A stretch of DNA of 64,000 nucleotides from Diaphorobacter sp. HDW4A (GTDB lineage Bacteria > Pseudomonadota > Gammaproteobacteria > Burkholderiales > Burkholderiaceae_C), in the NCBI RefSeq assembly GCF_011305995.1, contig NZ_CP049910.1, forward strand, positions 1,240,001-1,304,000. Direction: 5' to 3'. Positions 57,301-63,830 of this stretch are shown one piece after another. Below the pieces are notes generated by a model. The model was not told where the DNA came from. It did not search any database and saw only the letters and a program-made list of their open reading frames with translations. The position numbers and the translations under genes were made by a program. Position 1 is the stretch's first letter. Every line of letters starts with the position of its first letter.

Positions 57301-60300
57301 TATCGTCAACCAGACAGAATCGCAAGCCGACGTCAGCATCACCGGCACACTCACCGGCATTCCTGTTGACTCCACCAACACCACTGTTGTGGTGACGGTA
57401 AACGGTACCGAGTACGCGGCAACGCTAAATGGCGACGTCTGGACTGCCAGCGTTCCCGGCAGTGCGCTGCTCGCCGACACTGACCTGACGCTGGATGTCA
57501 GGGCGACCTTCACCGACGCGGCAGGCAATGCGGCGACGCTCGATGTTTTGAAGGCCTACACGACGGACTCGACGCCACCGGTGGTGACCGATGCCAGCCT
57601 GACTGTCAACAACGTCACGGACGACAACATTGTCAATCAAGCCGAATCGCAGACCGATGTGGCCATCACCGGCGCGCTCAAGGGCGAGCCTGCAGACTCT
57701 GCGAGTACCAAGGTCATCGTGACCGTGAACGGCACAGACTACGAGGCCTCTGTGGATGGTGAGACTTGGAGCGTCAATGTGCCCGGCAGCGCGCTGCTCA
57801 GCGACTCTGATCTGACGGTGGATGTCAAGGCGACCTTCACAGACGCAGCGGGCAATGCCGCGACGCTCGATGCGTCGAAGACCTATACGACGGATTCGAC
57901 ACCACCCGTGGTGACCGATGCCGCTTTGACCGTCAACAATGTCACGGATGACAACGTCGTCAATATGGTCGAGTCACTAGCGGACGTGAACGTTAACGGC
58001 ACGCTCAAGGGTGTTCCGACGGACTCCGCGAGCACCAAGGTCGTAGTGACCGTGAATGGCACGGACTACGAGGCCACAGTGGATGGAGAGGCCTGGAGCG
58101 CCAGCGTGCCCGGCGGCGCGCTGCTCAGCGATTCCGATCTGACGGTGGATGTCAAGGCAACCTTCACCGATTCGGCGGGCAATGCCTCAACGCTCGATGC
58201 CTCGAAGACCTACGCGACGGACTCGACACCGCCTGTGGTGACCGATGCAAGCTTGACCGTCAACAACGTCACGGATGACAACGTCATCAATCAGGCTGAA
58301 TCGAAAGCTGACGTAAGCATCACCGGCACGCTCACTGGTGTGCCAGCTGATTCGGTGACCACAAAGGTCGTGGTGACCGTTGATGGAACAGAATACGAAG
58401 CGACATTGAATGGGGATGCATGGAGCACCAATGTGCCCGGCAGCGTTCTTCTCAGCGACGCGGATCTCACACTGGACGTCAAGGCCAGCTTCACGGATGA
58501 AGCGGGTAACGTGGCTACACTGGAGGTGAGCAAAACCTATCAGGCGAAGGCCGAGCCGCCGGTGCTGACATCGGTTCACGACATGGCGTTGTACGACGAT
58601 GTTGGCGAGATCCAGGGGCCTGTGCTGACAGGTGGCATTACCGATGACCACCAGCCAATCTATTCCGGTCAAGCTTCCTATCCAGAGGTCACCGTTGTAC
58701 AGATTCTCGACAAAGGCACCTTGATCGGCGAGACTCAGGTCAATAGTGACGGTTCCTGGAGCTTTGAGCCCACAGTTTTACTGTCCGAGGGAACGCACAG
58801 CCTCCAGGCTCGCCCTGTGGATTTTGCGGGCAACGTCGGAACGGCTTCCGATGTCATCACCTTCCTGGTGGCTGGTGACGCACCCACATCGCCGATCATC
58901 TCTGGAATGGACGAGGAAGAAGAAGCCGCCGCTTCAATGGACTTGTCGACGATTGTCCCTGCCGCGGATTCGGTTCAAGCTGATTCGACCGCAACGGTTG
59001 CCGACGACGTGGCTGCGCAATTGGTGAATGACGCCACGGTCACCGAGACGACCGCTGTCGCGTCTGCGTACGCCACGCGAGCCGCCGCCTTGACGACGCA
59101 GGTTGTGCCGACTGCCTCCACGACCGCAGCAGTTCTCCCGGGTTCGGCCGACGTGGTGACCAATGACACGACACCGACACTCAAGGGTACGGCAATAGCT
59201 GGTACCTATGTGAAACTGTACATTCAGGATTCAGCAAGCGAGTGGGTGCTGGTGGGTCAAACGGTTGCAGACGCCAATGGCAAGTGGAGCATCACGAACA
59301 CCAGCGTATTGGCTGAAGGTACATACCGCTACATGGCCACTTCGACCGATGCCTCCGGTCAGGTGAGCGCTCCGTCGACAGAGTTCACACTGCAAGTCGA
59401 TATCACAGCACCGGCAACCATGCCAGCGCCTACCGCAATGGACGATGTGGGTACCGTCGTGGGAGTGATCGCGGACGGCGGTGCAACCGACGACACGCAG
59501 CCTGCCTTCAGCGGTACCGGAGAGCCTGGCGCCAAGGTCACTGTGTATGACAATGGAGCTTCTATCGGAACGGCAGTGGTCGGCAGTGACGGGCAGTGGT
59601 CATTCACGCCTGCTGCGGCATTGTCCGAAGGAGCTCATTCCATCCATACAACCCAGAGGGACACGGCAGGCAATACAAGTGTTACCAGTGAAGTCCTTCA
59701 CTTCACCGTAGACACCGTGGCACCGCAGGTTGGCAGCTCGATCCACTACGTCGACAACGTGGGTGCCGAGCAAGGCCAGTTTGATTCGGGTACGACCACG
59801 GACGACCGTACCGTGTCGCTCACCGGAGCGCTCAGCCAGGCGCTGCAGACCGGCGACGAAGTTGTTATTTATGAGGACGGTAACCGACTGGGCGTGGCTG
59901 TGGTGACCGGCAACAACTGGACATTTGCACTGCCAGGGGCATTGGCCAATGACAGTGCTCACACCTACTCCGTCCAGATCACGGATGCAGCGGGCAACGT
60001 CACAACAGCGGGCGACATTACCGTCAACGTCGCACTGTCGATGGGCGTGAACTCGTTGAACACGGATGACAACACTCCACTCATCGTCGGTACCATCGGC
60101 GGTGAACTGCTTGCCGGTGAGCATGTCGAAGTCACCATCAATGGCATTACCTACAGCTCTCAGACAGGTGCCGTGGCCGTTGATGCGCAAAACGGTATTT
60201 GGTACGTTCAGGTTCCTGATTCGGATCGACTCAACGTGGGCAGCCACCATGTTGTGACTCAACTGGTAGACAGCACGGACAGCGTGGTTGTCGAGGCCAG

Positions 60301-62503
60301 CGGAAACGTGGGCATCGAAACAGAGCAGGTCGATGAAACTTCGGCAAACACCAACTGGGCGACTGCGCCTGGCGACGTCACCAACAACACGCTGGTGTTC
60401 GGTCTGAACGATGATGGTCTGTGGACCATTGCGGCCAACCGTCATGCCTATAGCAGCACGGACCTGTCTTCGTACACCTCCAGCGTGCTGGGGAACGTGC
60501 AGGGCCAGTCTACCTCGCGCACTGTGGTGAGCATGACCTCCGCCGATGTGGATCGCAACGGCACTTCCGACGTATTTGGAACCGAAAACAAATACGAGGG
60601 CGAGTACCAGATCATGTGGAAGAACTCGGGCAACGGCTATGCTGCGCAGAAGCAGTCCGTTGGTGACGAGACCATCTACTGGGGCGCTGTCATCGCCTAT
60701 GACAAGACCGGCGACGGTTACCTCGATCTGGCATATGGTGATCGGTACGGCAATTCGGTCACCTACCTTGCCAACAACGGCGGCACGCTAGTTCCGGATG
60801 GCAACAAGAATGGCGATGCCGGGATGACGAAGTGCGATCAGGAAAGCTTCGGTGAAGTGTCCGGAGTGGACATCAACGGTGACGGTGATGTCGACATCGT
60901 GCGACATGACGACGCGCTGGGCAACTACACGCTCTCGGTGATCAACAACAATGGCACAGGCAAGTTGAGTGTCGGGCAGTCCATCGACGACGTGTTCTAC
61001 AAGAACGAGAAGGACAGCACGACAGCGGCCTCCATGACCTGGGCGGATTTCAATGGCGATGGCACCATGGATCTGTACCTTGCCAGTGGCAAGAACGGTG
61101 TTGGTGGGATGATCTACTACAACGATGGAACGGGGCTGCTGAGCACGTCCGGTGCGGCGGTCGAATCCACCACGGTGACGACACGCAATTCCGTGTGCTC
61201 GACCAACGCCACAGGTTTCCTGTCGGTGGCGGTGGACTGGAATCACGATGGTCAGATGGATATCGTCAAGTTCAGCAACTACGCGTCCAGCCAGACGGCC
61301 AAGCTCTACTCCAACTCTGGTACGGGAGATTGGTCCACGAGCGTGCTCTCGTCAACGTTGAGCAATGTCACCGGCATCGCCGCGATGGACTACAACTGGG
61401 ACGGTGCCAAGGACCTGATCGTCTCCCAGCAGAACGGCAAGATTGTATACATCGAGAACACTGATGAAGTGGTCGATGGCACGGCGCTGCATTTGCAGAT
61501 CGTGGACAGTGAGGGCGTCAATGTCTACTACGGCAACACGGTTCAGCTGTTCGACTCCAAGGGGCAGCTGGTCGCGGCGCAGATCCTCAATGCGCAGTCG
61601 GGCTATGGTGTCAATGACACCTCAGGCCTTGTCAGCTTCTATGGACTCGATGTATCGGAGACATACACGGCCACGCTGCTGAAGGTCACCAATGGCACAT
61701 CGTCCAATGTCAGCTGGGATGGACTCGTGGCCTCAGACGGCACGGACGCCTACGCGCTGTCAGCGACGGCGAGCACCGGCGTCACATCAGGTACCTTAGT
61801 GGGCACCGGCTACAACGACACGTTCGTTGCCGAAAGTGGGGCACATACCTATGACGGTTCGGGCGGCTGGTCTGCTTCCAGCAATTCCGAGACCTGGAGC
61901 AATACGGGCGGTCTCGACGTCGTTGATTTCCGCAGCGCAGGCTCGGCGGTCGTTGTCGAGCTTGGCAGCACAGCGGTGCAGGGCAATTCCTCGATCAAGG
62001 CCACGTTGGTGGACATCGAGGGCGTGGCTGGCTCGGAGTACGGCGACAAACTGATCGGCAGCGCTGGCAACGATTGGATCGAAGGTCGTGGAGGCAACGA
62101 CACGATCGTCATCGCAAGCGGTGGCAAGGACACACGGGCTTACCACGAACTGAACGCAAGCGATGCGGTGGGTGGCAATGGCAGCGACGTGGTCACTGGC
62201 TTCAAGGTGGGCTCGTGGGAAGCGATGACTGGCACGGATCGAATCGATCTGAGCGAGCTGTTGCAAGGCTATTCAACCATCACAGGCGGCGACTCAGCAG
62301 CGATGTACATCGATGGTGTTGCGACCATCAACGCGGGAGACACTATCTCCAAGTACCTGAAGGTGAACACCACCGCAGCGGGTAGCGAGATTCAGGTGGA
62401 TGCCCATGGCGATGGAGTCGACTATACGACGGTGGTGACGCTGACCGGCGTGCAAACCGATCTGGCAACAATGCTGGCAAACCATCAGATCACACTGATC
62501 TGA
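48311..62503 (+). CDS. Giant Bap/LapA-like repeat adhesin, type I secreted
   Basis: The protein has about 4,730 residues. The ATG at 48311 has GGGAG ten bases upstream; the frame upstream to 48227 lies in the leader hairpins. Order: a BapA-type prefix domain (VVQLNVTRADIKDVARQGND, then LLVTLSNGQVVTVRSYFL), a short linker, two small Ig-like repeats and one Big-type domain. Then come four full super-repeats of six Ig-like domains, a partial fifth, an FG-GAP/VCBS-like region with many DxNxDGxxD loops, and a C-terminus with SGNDWIEGRGGNDTI and TGTDRIDLSELLQGY, as in type I secretion targets. Such proteins mediate surface attachment and biofilm and bind calcium through the Asp-rich loops. No LapB/LapC/LapE-type secretion genes lie in the window. 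The frame is intact despite heavy repetition. Confidence 0.93.
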   Translation: MTGSVQTVDVSVVGKKTAVSRYGVGSDVNLKEASVVQLNVTRADIKDVARQGNDLLVTLSNGQVVTVRSYFLKLDGLQSSLVLEDDLEGLWQLNLGGGADASGSVPFGFTSLQSIDPLLSEPGPSDERDAVLGVWHAALAALTIGAMMHDGNGSHEQPVKPNVPQVDPVNGVDPIIGIADPGTTVRVTMPDGSTATATVGSDGRFSVPNPGLKDHDEITVVAVSSEGVDSDPVTVVVDAKAPDAPVVEPVNATDPIVGHAEPGSTVTVKLPSGSTLSAVVDTDGNFTIPNQGLHDGDTISVTATDAAGNVSDATKVVVDGLAPALTITDDVAGIVGADGSVTFTFTFSENVKNFDASKVQVSGGVAGQFVAISGSVYALVVTQNETASGEVKVTVPAGAAQDAAGNPSTAAEASQFVDTVAPAKGSLYDIVLMDDVGSVTGEIKSGDQTDDSKPTFTGKANPKEVALVQIYDNGKVIGNAVVQADGTWSFEPKLPLASGPHSFQAEPIDAAGNVGEQTDALPFELDGPAPAAPAITGVYDDAGTITGNIQKGYPTDDTKPTLEGTGTPGTVVKVWDGSVLVGSTEVDANGNWVIVTDALGDGEHKLTATATDGAGQVSPSTGEYLVLVDTTPPATPDMPSAYDDGKVVAGPGSEDVTLSTANPVLSGKGESGEKVSLYDKGSLIGTTTVGTDGAWTYVPATGLTQGTHEITVTLTDKAGNTSAPSDGLNFTIDTSTEPLTISYAQDDVAPLIEPVPNGGSTDDVTPTLVGIAPAGSTVTVHEGDKVLGTALTDANGHWSLALPEQGEGTHNYVAQAQNAAGTQLTAKFDLTIDVTAPTVPAIEAVGDDVGTVQVDLAAGASTDDTTPTIHGNGAAGEQINIYDNGMLIGSTEVGGDGNWHYTVNPPLTTEGEHVLTATAVDSVGNESSASEPFVITLDVTPPDVSKVELSVEKVAGDDYVNIAESQGNMTLTGKLQNVPSDVVGSKVIVTVGGADYEATLSGDTWTASVPGSVLAAGGDGLATLVVEAILSDAAGNSAQLQVSHDYTVDTTTIPTEWEDVAAALWDDVDPVQGEIISGMATNDSKPVYKGIASASAGVAYVEILDHGVVIGQAQVQPDGSWSFEPDVALSKGDHEFQARPADAAGNTGVATTAVDFIVEGPQPQPPAIEDVQDNVGTVTGNIQKGVPTDDASPTLSGTAERGTVVKVFDVVDGNRVQVGETAVNDAGQWTIEVSALADGAHHLIATATDAAGQESDATGEYLVQVDTSVPTTSMAPVALDNVGDQTGPINSGDITDDANPEFKGTAEVGTLVKIYDNDKLIGSTTAGTNGEWSYTPASGLADGEHSITVTLTDAAGNASLASDPLTFGVNTEGLELVVQQVLDDQGDVVGLIANGGSTDDPTPTFVGKATPGATLTIFEGSNALVSSVADANGNWTLSLPEQSDGAHAYVVSAISTSGNTVTEQFTLTVDTAAPPAPSIGGVTDDVGSNQGPLTNGGVTDDTTPTLAGIGTASETINVYDNGSLVGSTTVDANGNWTLTLNPALTSEGAHELTATSVDAVGNESSSSEPFVVNLDVTPPDVTNVHLTVNTVTEDNIVNAAESALDVTLTGTISGVPSDVVATKVDVVVNGKHYEGVVNGDAWSVSVPGSALVADSDSQLEVGAKFVDAAGNSAQKTSTQIYVVDTTAPNPNDILFDHALMDDVGDKQGEILAGDVTDDSKPTYQGKTVASEVAKVLVLDNGLVIAEGTVQADGSWSAEPKTALGAGPHSFQLQAVDAAGNASLPTDALDFTVAGAAPQAPSITGVYDDMGANIQPNQPTNDATPMLEGTATLGTEVKVYEITTDGERILVGSATVDGQGQWSINTENLSDGIHNLIATATDGAGQESVATGVYPVSVDTIAPDQPGMVQAIDGTGDKTGALVDGETTDDSTPEFKGSGEAGTTVTVYDGSVVVGSATVGESGQWSLTPAKGLEQGNHSITVTLMDEAGNISQPSEPLAFSVGTEGVELLIDQVLDDQGDIKGPIANGGFTDDKIPTFVGKATAGAMVTILEGSTPLTSIVADADGNWSVSLPEQGEGAHAYTINALSVSGNTATAQFALTVDVTVPEPPSIGGVGDDVGTVQGPMTNGGVTDDTTPSLSGSGTPGDTINVHDNGSLVGSTTVGTDGNWAYTVNPAFTNEGEHELTATSIDVVGNESTASGSFVIQLDVTPPDTSNVQLMVNPVTDDNVINGTEQTTDITLSGTLSNLPADVAASIVSVNVNDKTYDAVLDGNSWSVVVAGSELVTDPDHKFEVTAMLSDAAGNTAQIVSDQSYETKLAGPAASTIHNVVVTDDIGDITGAITNGGITDDTKPTVTGNADYPEVARVDVLDNGEVIGHATVNSDGTWSFEPAEALDVGDHSLQFRPVDAAGNVGESTTAIAFELAGDAPEPPVIGGMDGEDLTGTEDQAVTDVTTNGVVDASTDAVDTSTESGDAISETEDITTSAEDSVTKVEEAATDVDGTVMAGTGNAIANTDESATALADTVTPEGETANTVGQTEPAVDNELIVGDLIVAENLLNTDQVITQADMKTENAMESATTRAQSVATLVTNDTTPTLKGTAVAGTTVKLYDISADGTKVLVGSTIASAQGTWTITSTLLTESTHSFIATSTDAAGQISAPSVSFQLIVDITPPVKPAVAQIMDNAGDVVGAVSNGGVTDDANAVIKGTGEVGAKVKVYDNGKLVGTAVVDAEGEWSLQPTTALAEGNHSITTTQTDKAGNVSASSDAATFMLDTTPVTLTVSQVTDDVGTVTGEIVSGAATDDAKPTFTGLATAGSTVTIYEADQAILSTTADAKGQWTIELPQQADGVHVYTVQAVNASGNVAKSEFSLEVDTTAPVVPEIDGATDNVGPDQGMLVSGSMTDDATPTLTGTGTPGSNIIIEDNGNQIGTVVVDGEGHWSYTVEPPLTEGEHEITATGVDAVGNESEPSVDFTFTLDTTPPSVANTKLSVNNVTDDNIVNQTESQADVSITGTLTGIPVDSTNTTVVVTVNGTEYAATLNGDVWTASVPGSALLADTDLTLDVRATFTDAAGNAATLDVLKAYTTDSTPPVVTDASLTVNNVTDDNIVNQAESQTDVAITGALKGEPADSASTKVIVTVNGTDYEASVDGETWSVNVPGSALLSDSDLTVDVKATFTDAAGNAATLDASKTYTTDSTPPVVTDAALTVNNVTDDNVVNMVESLADVNVNGTLKGVPTDSASTKVVVTVNGTDYEATVDGEAWSASVPGGALLSDSDLTVDVKATFTDSAGNASTLDASKTYATDSTPPVVTDASLTVNNVTDDNVINQAESKADVSITGTLTGVPADSVTTKVVVTVDGTEYEATLNGDAWSTNVPGSVLLSDADLTLDVKASFTDEAGNVATLEVSKTYQAKAEPPVLTSVHDMALYDDVGEIQGPVLTGGITDDHQPIYSGQASYPEVTVVQILDKGTLIGETQVNSDGSWSFEPTVLLSEGTHSLQARPVDFAGNVGTASDVITFLVAGDAPTSPIISGMDEEEEAAASMDLSTIVPAADSVQADSTATVADDVAAQLVNDATVTETTAVASAYATRAAALTTQVVPTASTTAAVLPGSADVVTNDTTPTLKGTAIAGTYVKLYIQDSASEWVLVGQTVADANGKWSITNTSVLAEGTYRYMATSTDASGQVSAPSTEFTLQVDITAPATMPAPTAMDDVGTVVGVIADGGATDDTQPAFSGTGEPGAKVTVYDNGASIGTAVVGSDGQWSFTPAAALSEGAHSIHTTQRDTAGNTSVTSEVLHFTVDTVAPQVGSSIHYVDNVGAEQGQFDSGTTTDDRTVSLTGALSQALQTGDEVVIYEDGNRLGVAVVTGNNWTFALPGALANDSAHTYSVQITDAAGNVTTAGDITVNVALSMGVNSLNTDDNTPLIVGTIGGELLAGEHVEVTINGITYSSQTGAVAVDAQNGIWYVQVPDSDRLNVGSHHVVTQLVDSTDSVVVEASGNVGIETEQVDETSANTNWATAPGDVTNNTLVFGLNDDGLWTIAANRHAYSSTDLSSYTSSVLGNVQGQSTSRTVVSMTSADVDRNGTSDVFGTENKYEGEYQIMWKNSGNGYAAQKQSVGDETIYWGAVIAYDKTGDGYLDLAYGDRYGNSVTYLANNGGTLVPDGNKNGDAGMTKCDQESFGEVSGVDINGDGDVDIVRHDDALGNYTLSVINNNGTGKLSVGQSIDDVFYKNEKDSTTAASMTWADFNGDGTMDLYLASGKNGVGGMIYYNDGTGLLSTSGAAVESTTVTTRNSVCSTNATGFLSVAVDWNHDGQMDIVKFSNYASSQTAKLYSNSGTGDWSTSVLSSTLSNVTGIAAMDYNWDGAKDLIVSQQNGKIVYIENTDEVVDGTALHLQIVDSEGVNVYYGNTVQLFDSKGQLVAAQILNAQSGYGVNDTSGLVSFYGLDVSETYTATLLKVTNGTSSNVSWDGLVASDGTDAYALSATASTGVTSGTLVGTGYNDTFVAESGAHTYDGSGGWSASSNSETWSNTGGLDVVDFRSAGSAVVVELGSTAVQGNSSIKATLVDIEGVAGSEYGDKLIGSAGNDWIEGRGGNDTIVIASGGKDTRAYHELNASDAVGGNGSDVVTGFKVGSWEAMTGTDRIDLSELLQGYSTITGGDSAAMYIDGVATINAGDTISKYLKVNTTAAGSEIQVDAHGDGVDYTTVVTLTGVQTDLATMLANHQITLI
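49583..51478 (+). repeat. Adhesin super-repeat 1 (632 residues, six Ig-like domains)
   Basis: The unit starts at GSLYDIVLMDDVG. Six domain types follow in fixed order, recognised by the phrases DNGKVIGNAVVQADGTWSFE (D1), TGNIQKGYPTDDTKPTLEG (D2), AYDDGKVV with GTHEITVTLTDKAGN (D3), PNGGSTDDVTPTLVG (D4), STDDTTPTIHGNGAAGEQIN (D5) and PPDVSKVELSVEKV (D6). Confidence 0.85.
51479..53383 (+). repeat. Adhesin super-repeat 2 (635 residues)
   Basis: The same six-domain order starts at WEDVAAALWDDVD. D2 again reads TGNIQKGVPTDD, D4 reads IANGGSTDDPTPTFVGKA, D5 reads SIGGVTDDVGSNQGPLTNGG, and D6 has VTEDNIVNAAES. Confidence 0.85.
53384..55276 (+). repeat. Adhesin super-repeat 3 (631 residues)
   Basis: The same order starts at DILFDHALMDDVG. 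D2 is slightly shortened (YDDMGANIQPNQPTNDATP). D5 is nearly identical in wording to super-repeat 2 (NGGVTDDTTPSLSGSGTPGD). Confidence 0.85.
55619..56075 (+). other. Acidic Thr/Asp/Glu/Ala-rich linker 1 in the adhesin
   Basis: About 150 residues with no Ig-like pattern, rich in Thr, Asp, Glu, Ser, Ala and Val (for example TSTESGDAISETEDITTSAE). It begins after VIGGMDGED at the start of a D2 domain and ends before TNDTTPTLKGTAVAG, where D2 resumes. It looks like a flexible insert. Confidence 0.75.
57248..58555 (+). repeat. Four tandem copies of a 327-bp (109-residue) Ig-like domain
   Basis: The copies start at 57248, 57575, 57902 and 58229 with an exact 327-base period; the marker AACAA(C/T)GTCA falls at 57281, 57608, 57935 and 58262. 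Each encodes LTVNNVTDDN(I/V)(I/V)N and ends with AGNAATLD-type wording. Copies 2 to 4 are very similar in DNA. The first three super-repeats carry just one copy each. Confidence 0.92.
58568..60335 (+). repeat. Adhesin super-repeat 5, partial and diverged
   Basis: It begins at TSVHDMALYDDVG with D1, then a second acidic linker, D2 (TNDTTPTLKGTAIAGT) and D3 (GGATDDTQPAFSGTGEPGAK). The remaining domains (SIHYVDNVGAEQ and LNTDDNTPLIVGTIGG) are only loosely related to D4 to D6. The right boundary is approximate. Confidence 0.7.
58907..59160 (+). other. Acidic linker 2 in the adhesin
   Basis: About 85 residues beginning MDEEEEAAASMDLST, rich in Ala, Thr, Val, Asp and Glu. It sits at the same place in the super-repeat as linker 1, between D1 and D2, and it ends before the same TNDTTPTLKGTA phrase. 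Confidence 0.7.
60355..61475 (+). other. FG-GAP/VCBS-like calcium-loop region of the adhesin
   Basis: Repeats with calcium-loop wording follow each other: ADVDRNGTSDVF, DKTGDGYLDLAYGD, DINGDGDVDIVRHD, DFNGDGTMDLYLAS, DWNHDGQMDIVKFS and DYNWDGAKDLIVSQ. Six or so blades fit a beta-propeller or a VCBS-like ligand-binding head near the C-terminus, the usual place for the adhesive tip in type I secreted adhesins. Confidence 0.75.
61791..62503 (+). other. C-terminal type I secretion region of the adhesin
   Basis: It includes FVAESGAHTYDGSGGW, an RTX-like SGNDWIEGRGGNDTI and the closing TGTDRIDLSELLQGY and ANHQITLI. This order matches the secretion-target domain of Bap/LapA-type proteins, which is recognised by an ABC exporter before the protein passes to the outer membrane. 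Confidence 0.75.
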
Positions 62504-62594
62504 TCCATGACTGGCAGACCGTGTTGCTGCTTCGGTGGCAGCACGGGATCTTCACCAATTGGAGCGTGTCTTTGGGGACGCTCAACAAAAAACG

Positions 62595-62618
62595 CCCGGC
62601 ATCACGTCGGGAGTTTTT
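62595..62618 (+). terminator. Intrinsic terminator after the adhesin
   Basis: CCCGGC (62595-62600) pairs with GTCGGG (62606-62611), with one G-T pair and loop ATCAC, followed by TTTTT at 62614-62618. An A-run lies just before the stem, so it could work in both directions. Confidence 0.7.
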
Positions 62619-62787
62619 CATTGAATGAGGCCGTGATCCAAAGATTCTGCCCGTTCGGTGAAGCCAGAATCGACTGCAGACGATGGAGTGGCTCCGCGTT
62701 GCCGATTCCGTTCGAGTGAACAGCAGTCAGCAGCGACGATTCAACAGGTCGTTACCGTCGGAGGTATGCTTGATGTGAGCGCTTGAG

Positions 62788-63105
62788 TCAATTCTCCAAA
62801 GGAGACTTTGACTCGGAAGGTGGTGCAATGGGCGTTTCAGTGCCATCGATGGCAATCAGGACACCAGACGATGCGGCATCGATTTCAATCCTGGCTCCCA
62901 TGAAGCGATCTCGGCGTGGGGTTATGCGCGCATCGGGAAAGGCCACCATTCCCACCTGTTGCAGCGCCAGCAGGCGATCCGCTTGCGCGGGCGACAATAC
63001 GATCTTCTGCGGATAGGCGTCGCCATGAGCCTGCCAATGGGCACGCAGAGCATGGACGACGTTCATGTAAATGTCTGACATGTCCGAAGTGTAGTCGCCA
63101 CGCAT
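62788..63105 (-). CDS. Hypothetical small protein, about 105 residues
   Basis: Translation from 63105 begins MRGDYTSDMSDIYMNVVHAL; an internal ATG at 63081 would give 97 residues. The middle (YPQKIVLSPAQADRLLALQQ, then VAFPDARITPRRDRFMGARI) has the look of a small alpha/beta fold, with no signal peptide or membrane segment. I do not recognise the family. The frame is convergent with the adhesin. Confidence 0.55.
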   Translation of the reverse strand: MRGDYTSDMSDIYMNVVHALRAHWQAHGDAYPQKIVLSPAQADRLLALQQVGMVAFPDARITPRRDRFMGARIEIDAASSGVLIAIDGTETPIAPPSESKSPLEN

Positions 63106-63269
63106 TGGCGTCGCACGAAGAATGTCTTGAGCCCGGATTGGAATTGTTCGAGTGCGAGATCGTACGCGTGCAAGCTGACGGCGCAGAAATGTGCCAAGAC
63201 CACGGAACTCCAGCTACAAGGGGCTGAGCTATGGTCTTGGCGTTGGCTTGGCGACAAGCCATCAGGCTA
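63106..63269. other. Short gap before the Rrf2-type gene
   Basis: Nothing recognisable; small open frames here overlap on both strands with no family resemblance. Confidence 0.4.
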
Positions 63270-63830
63270 TCAAGAGCGAAGCCCCGCAGCGGCCAGAGCA
63301 AATACGGAGTTGGGCACGTTCTGAGCCGGAAACTGCGTCTTGGCTGCGGATCGACCCTTCAAGCGCTTGACGGCTGAACTCAGTCGGGCCGACGAATTTC
63401 TGGGTATGTCAACCGATTGGCTGCTTTGTTGGGCAACCAGATCGGCTACGGTGACGGATTGCAGATAGTCCAGTACACGAGAGTGGAAGCTGGTCCAGAG
63501 CTCTGCGGTCATCTTGCCTGAGGGCGAGTCTTCGCGTACGTTGTTTCCCGCGTCGTCGGCTTCTTCGTTCATTGCGCGGTCAGAAGCCTTCACGATGTCG
63601 GCGACGGAGACTTCGTCAGCCGGGCGTGCCAGCGTATAACCGCCGCCCGGGCCACGAATGCTGCGCACGAGGCCGGCACGGCGCAATGCGCTGAAGATGT
63701 CTTCAAGATAGGACAGCGAAATGCCTTGTCGCGCGCTGATGCTGGGAAGCGCCACCGGGTGTCCGTGAGAGCGAGAAGCAAGATCGGTGATGGCGGTGAC
63801 CGCCATTTTTCCGCGAGTGGTGAGGCGCAT
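63270..63830 (-). CDS. Rrf2/IscR-family regulator lacking iron-sulfur cysteines
   Basis: The protein has 186 residues from the ATG at 63830 with AAGGAG upstream; the longer open frame is the 5' region. MRLTTRGKMAVTAITDLASR and ISLSYLEDIFSALRRAGLVRS, then RGPGGGYTLAR, are the winged helix of IscR/Rrf2 proteins. In IscR three cysteines and a His in the following loop bind a [2Fe-2S] cluster. Here that loop reads SDRAMNEEADDAGNNVRE, and the whole protein contains no cysteine. It must work without a cluster. The 30-residue C-terminal tail is basic. Confidence 0.85.
   Translation of the reverse strand: MRLTTRGKMAVTAITDLASRSHGHPVALPSISARQGISLSYLEDIFSALRRAGLVRSIRGPGGGYTLARPADEVSVADIVKASDRAMNEEADDAGNNVREDSPSGKMTAELWTSFHSRVLDYLQSVTVADLVAQQSSQSVDIPRNSSARLSSAVKRLKGRSAAKTQFPAQNVPNSVFALAAAGLRS

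Larger units (their letters stand above)
55277..58567 (+). repeat. Adhesin super-repeat 4, expanded to 1,097 residues
   Basis: It starts at STIHNVVVTDDIG. It is longer than the others for two reasons: an acidic low-complexity linker is inserted between D1 and D2 (about 55619-56075), and the D6 domain occurs four times in tandem (57248-58555). Confidence 0.85.

Noticed and set aside
57248..58555. CRISPR array or satellite suggested by regular repeats
   Set aside because: The 327-base period is coding, in frame and encodes Ig-like domains; there are no short repeats with unique spacers.
48320..62485. Many long antisense frames opposite the adhesin and other high-GC genes
   Set aside because: They are shadows of biased codon use, with Arg/Ala/His-rich or Ser/Thr-rich translations, and lack ribosome-binding sites or family motifs.
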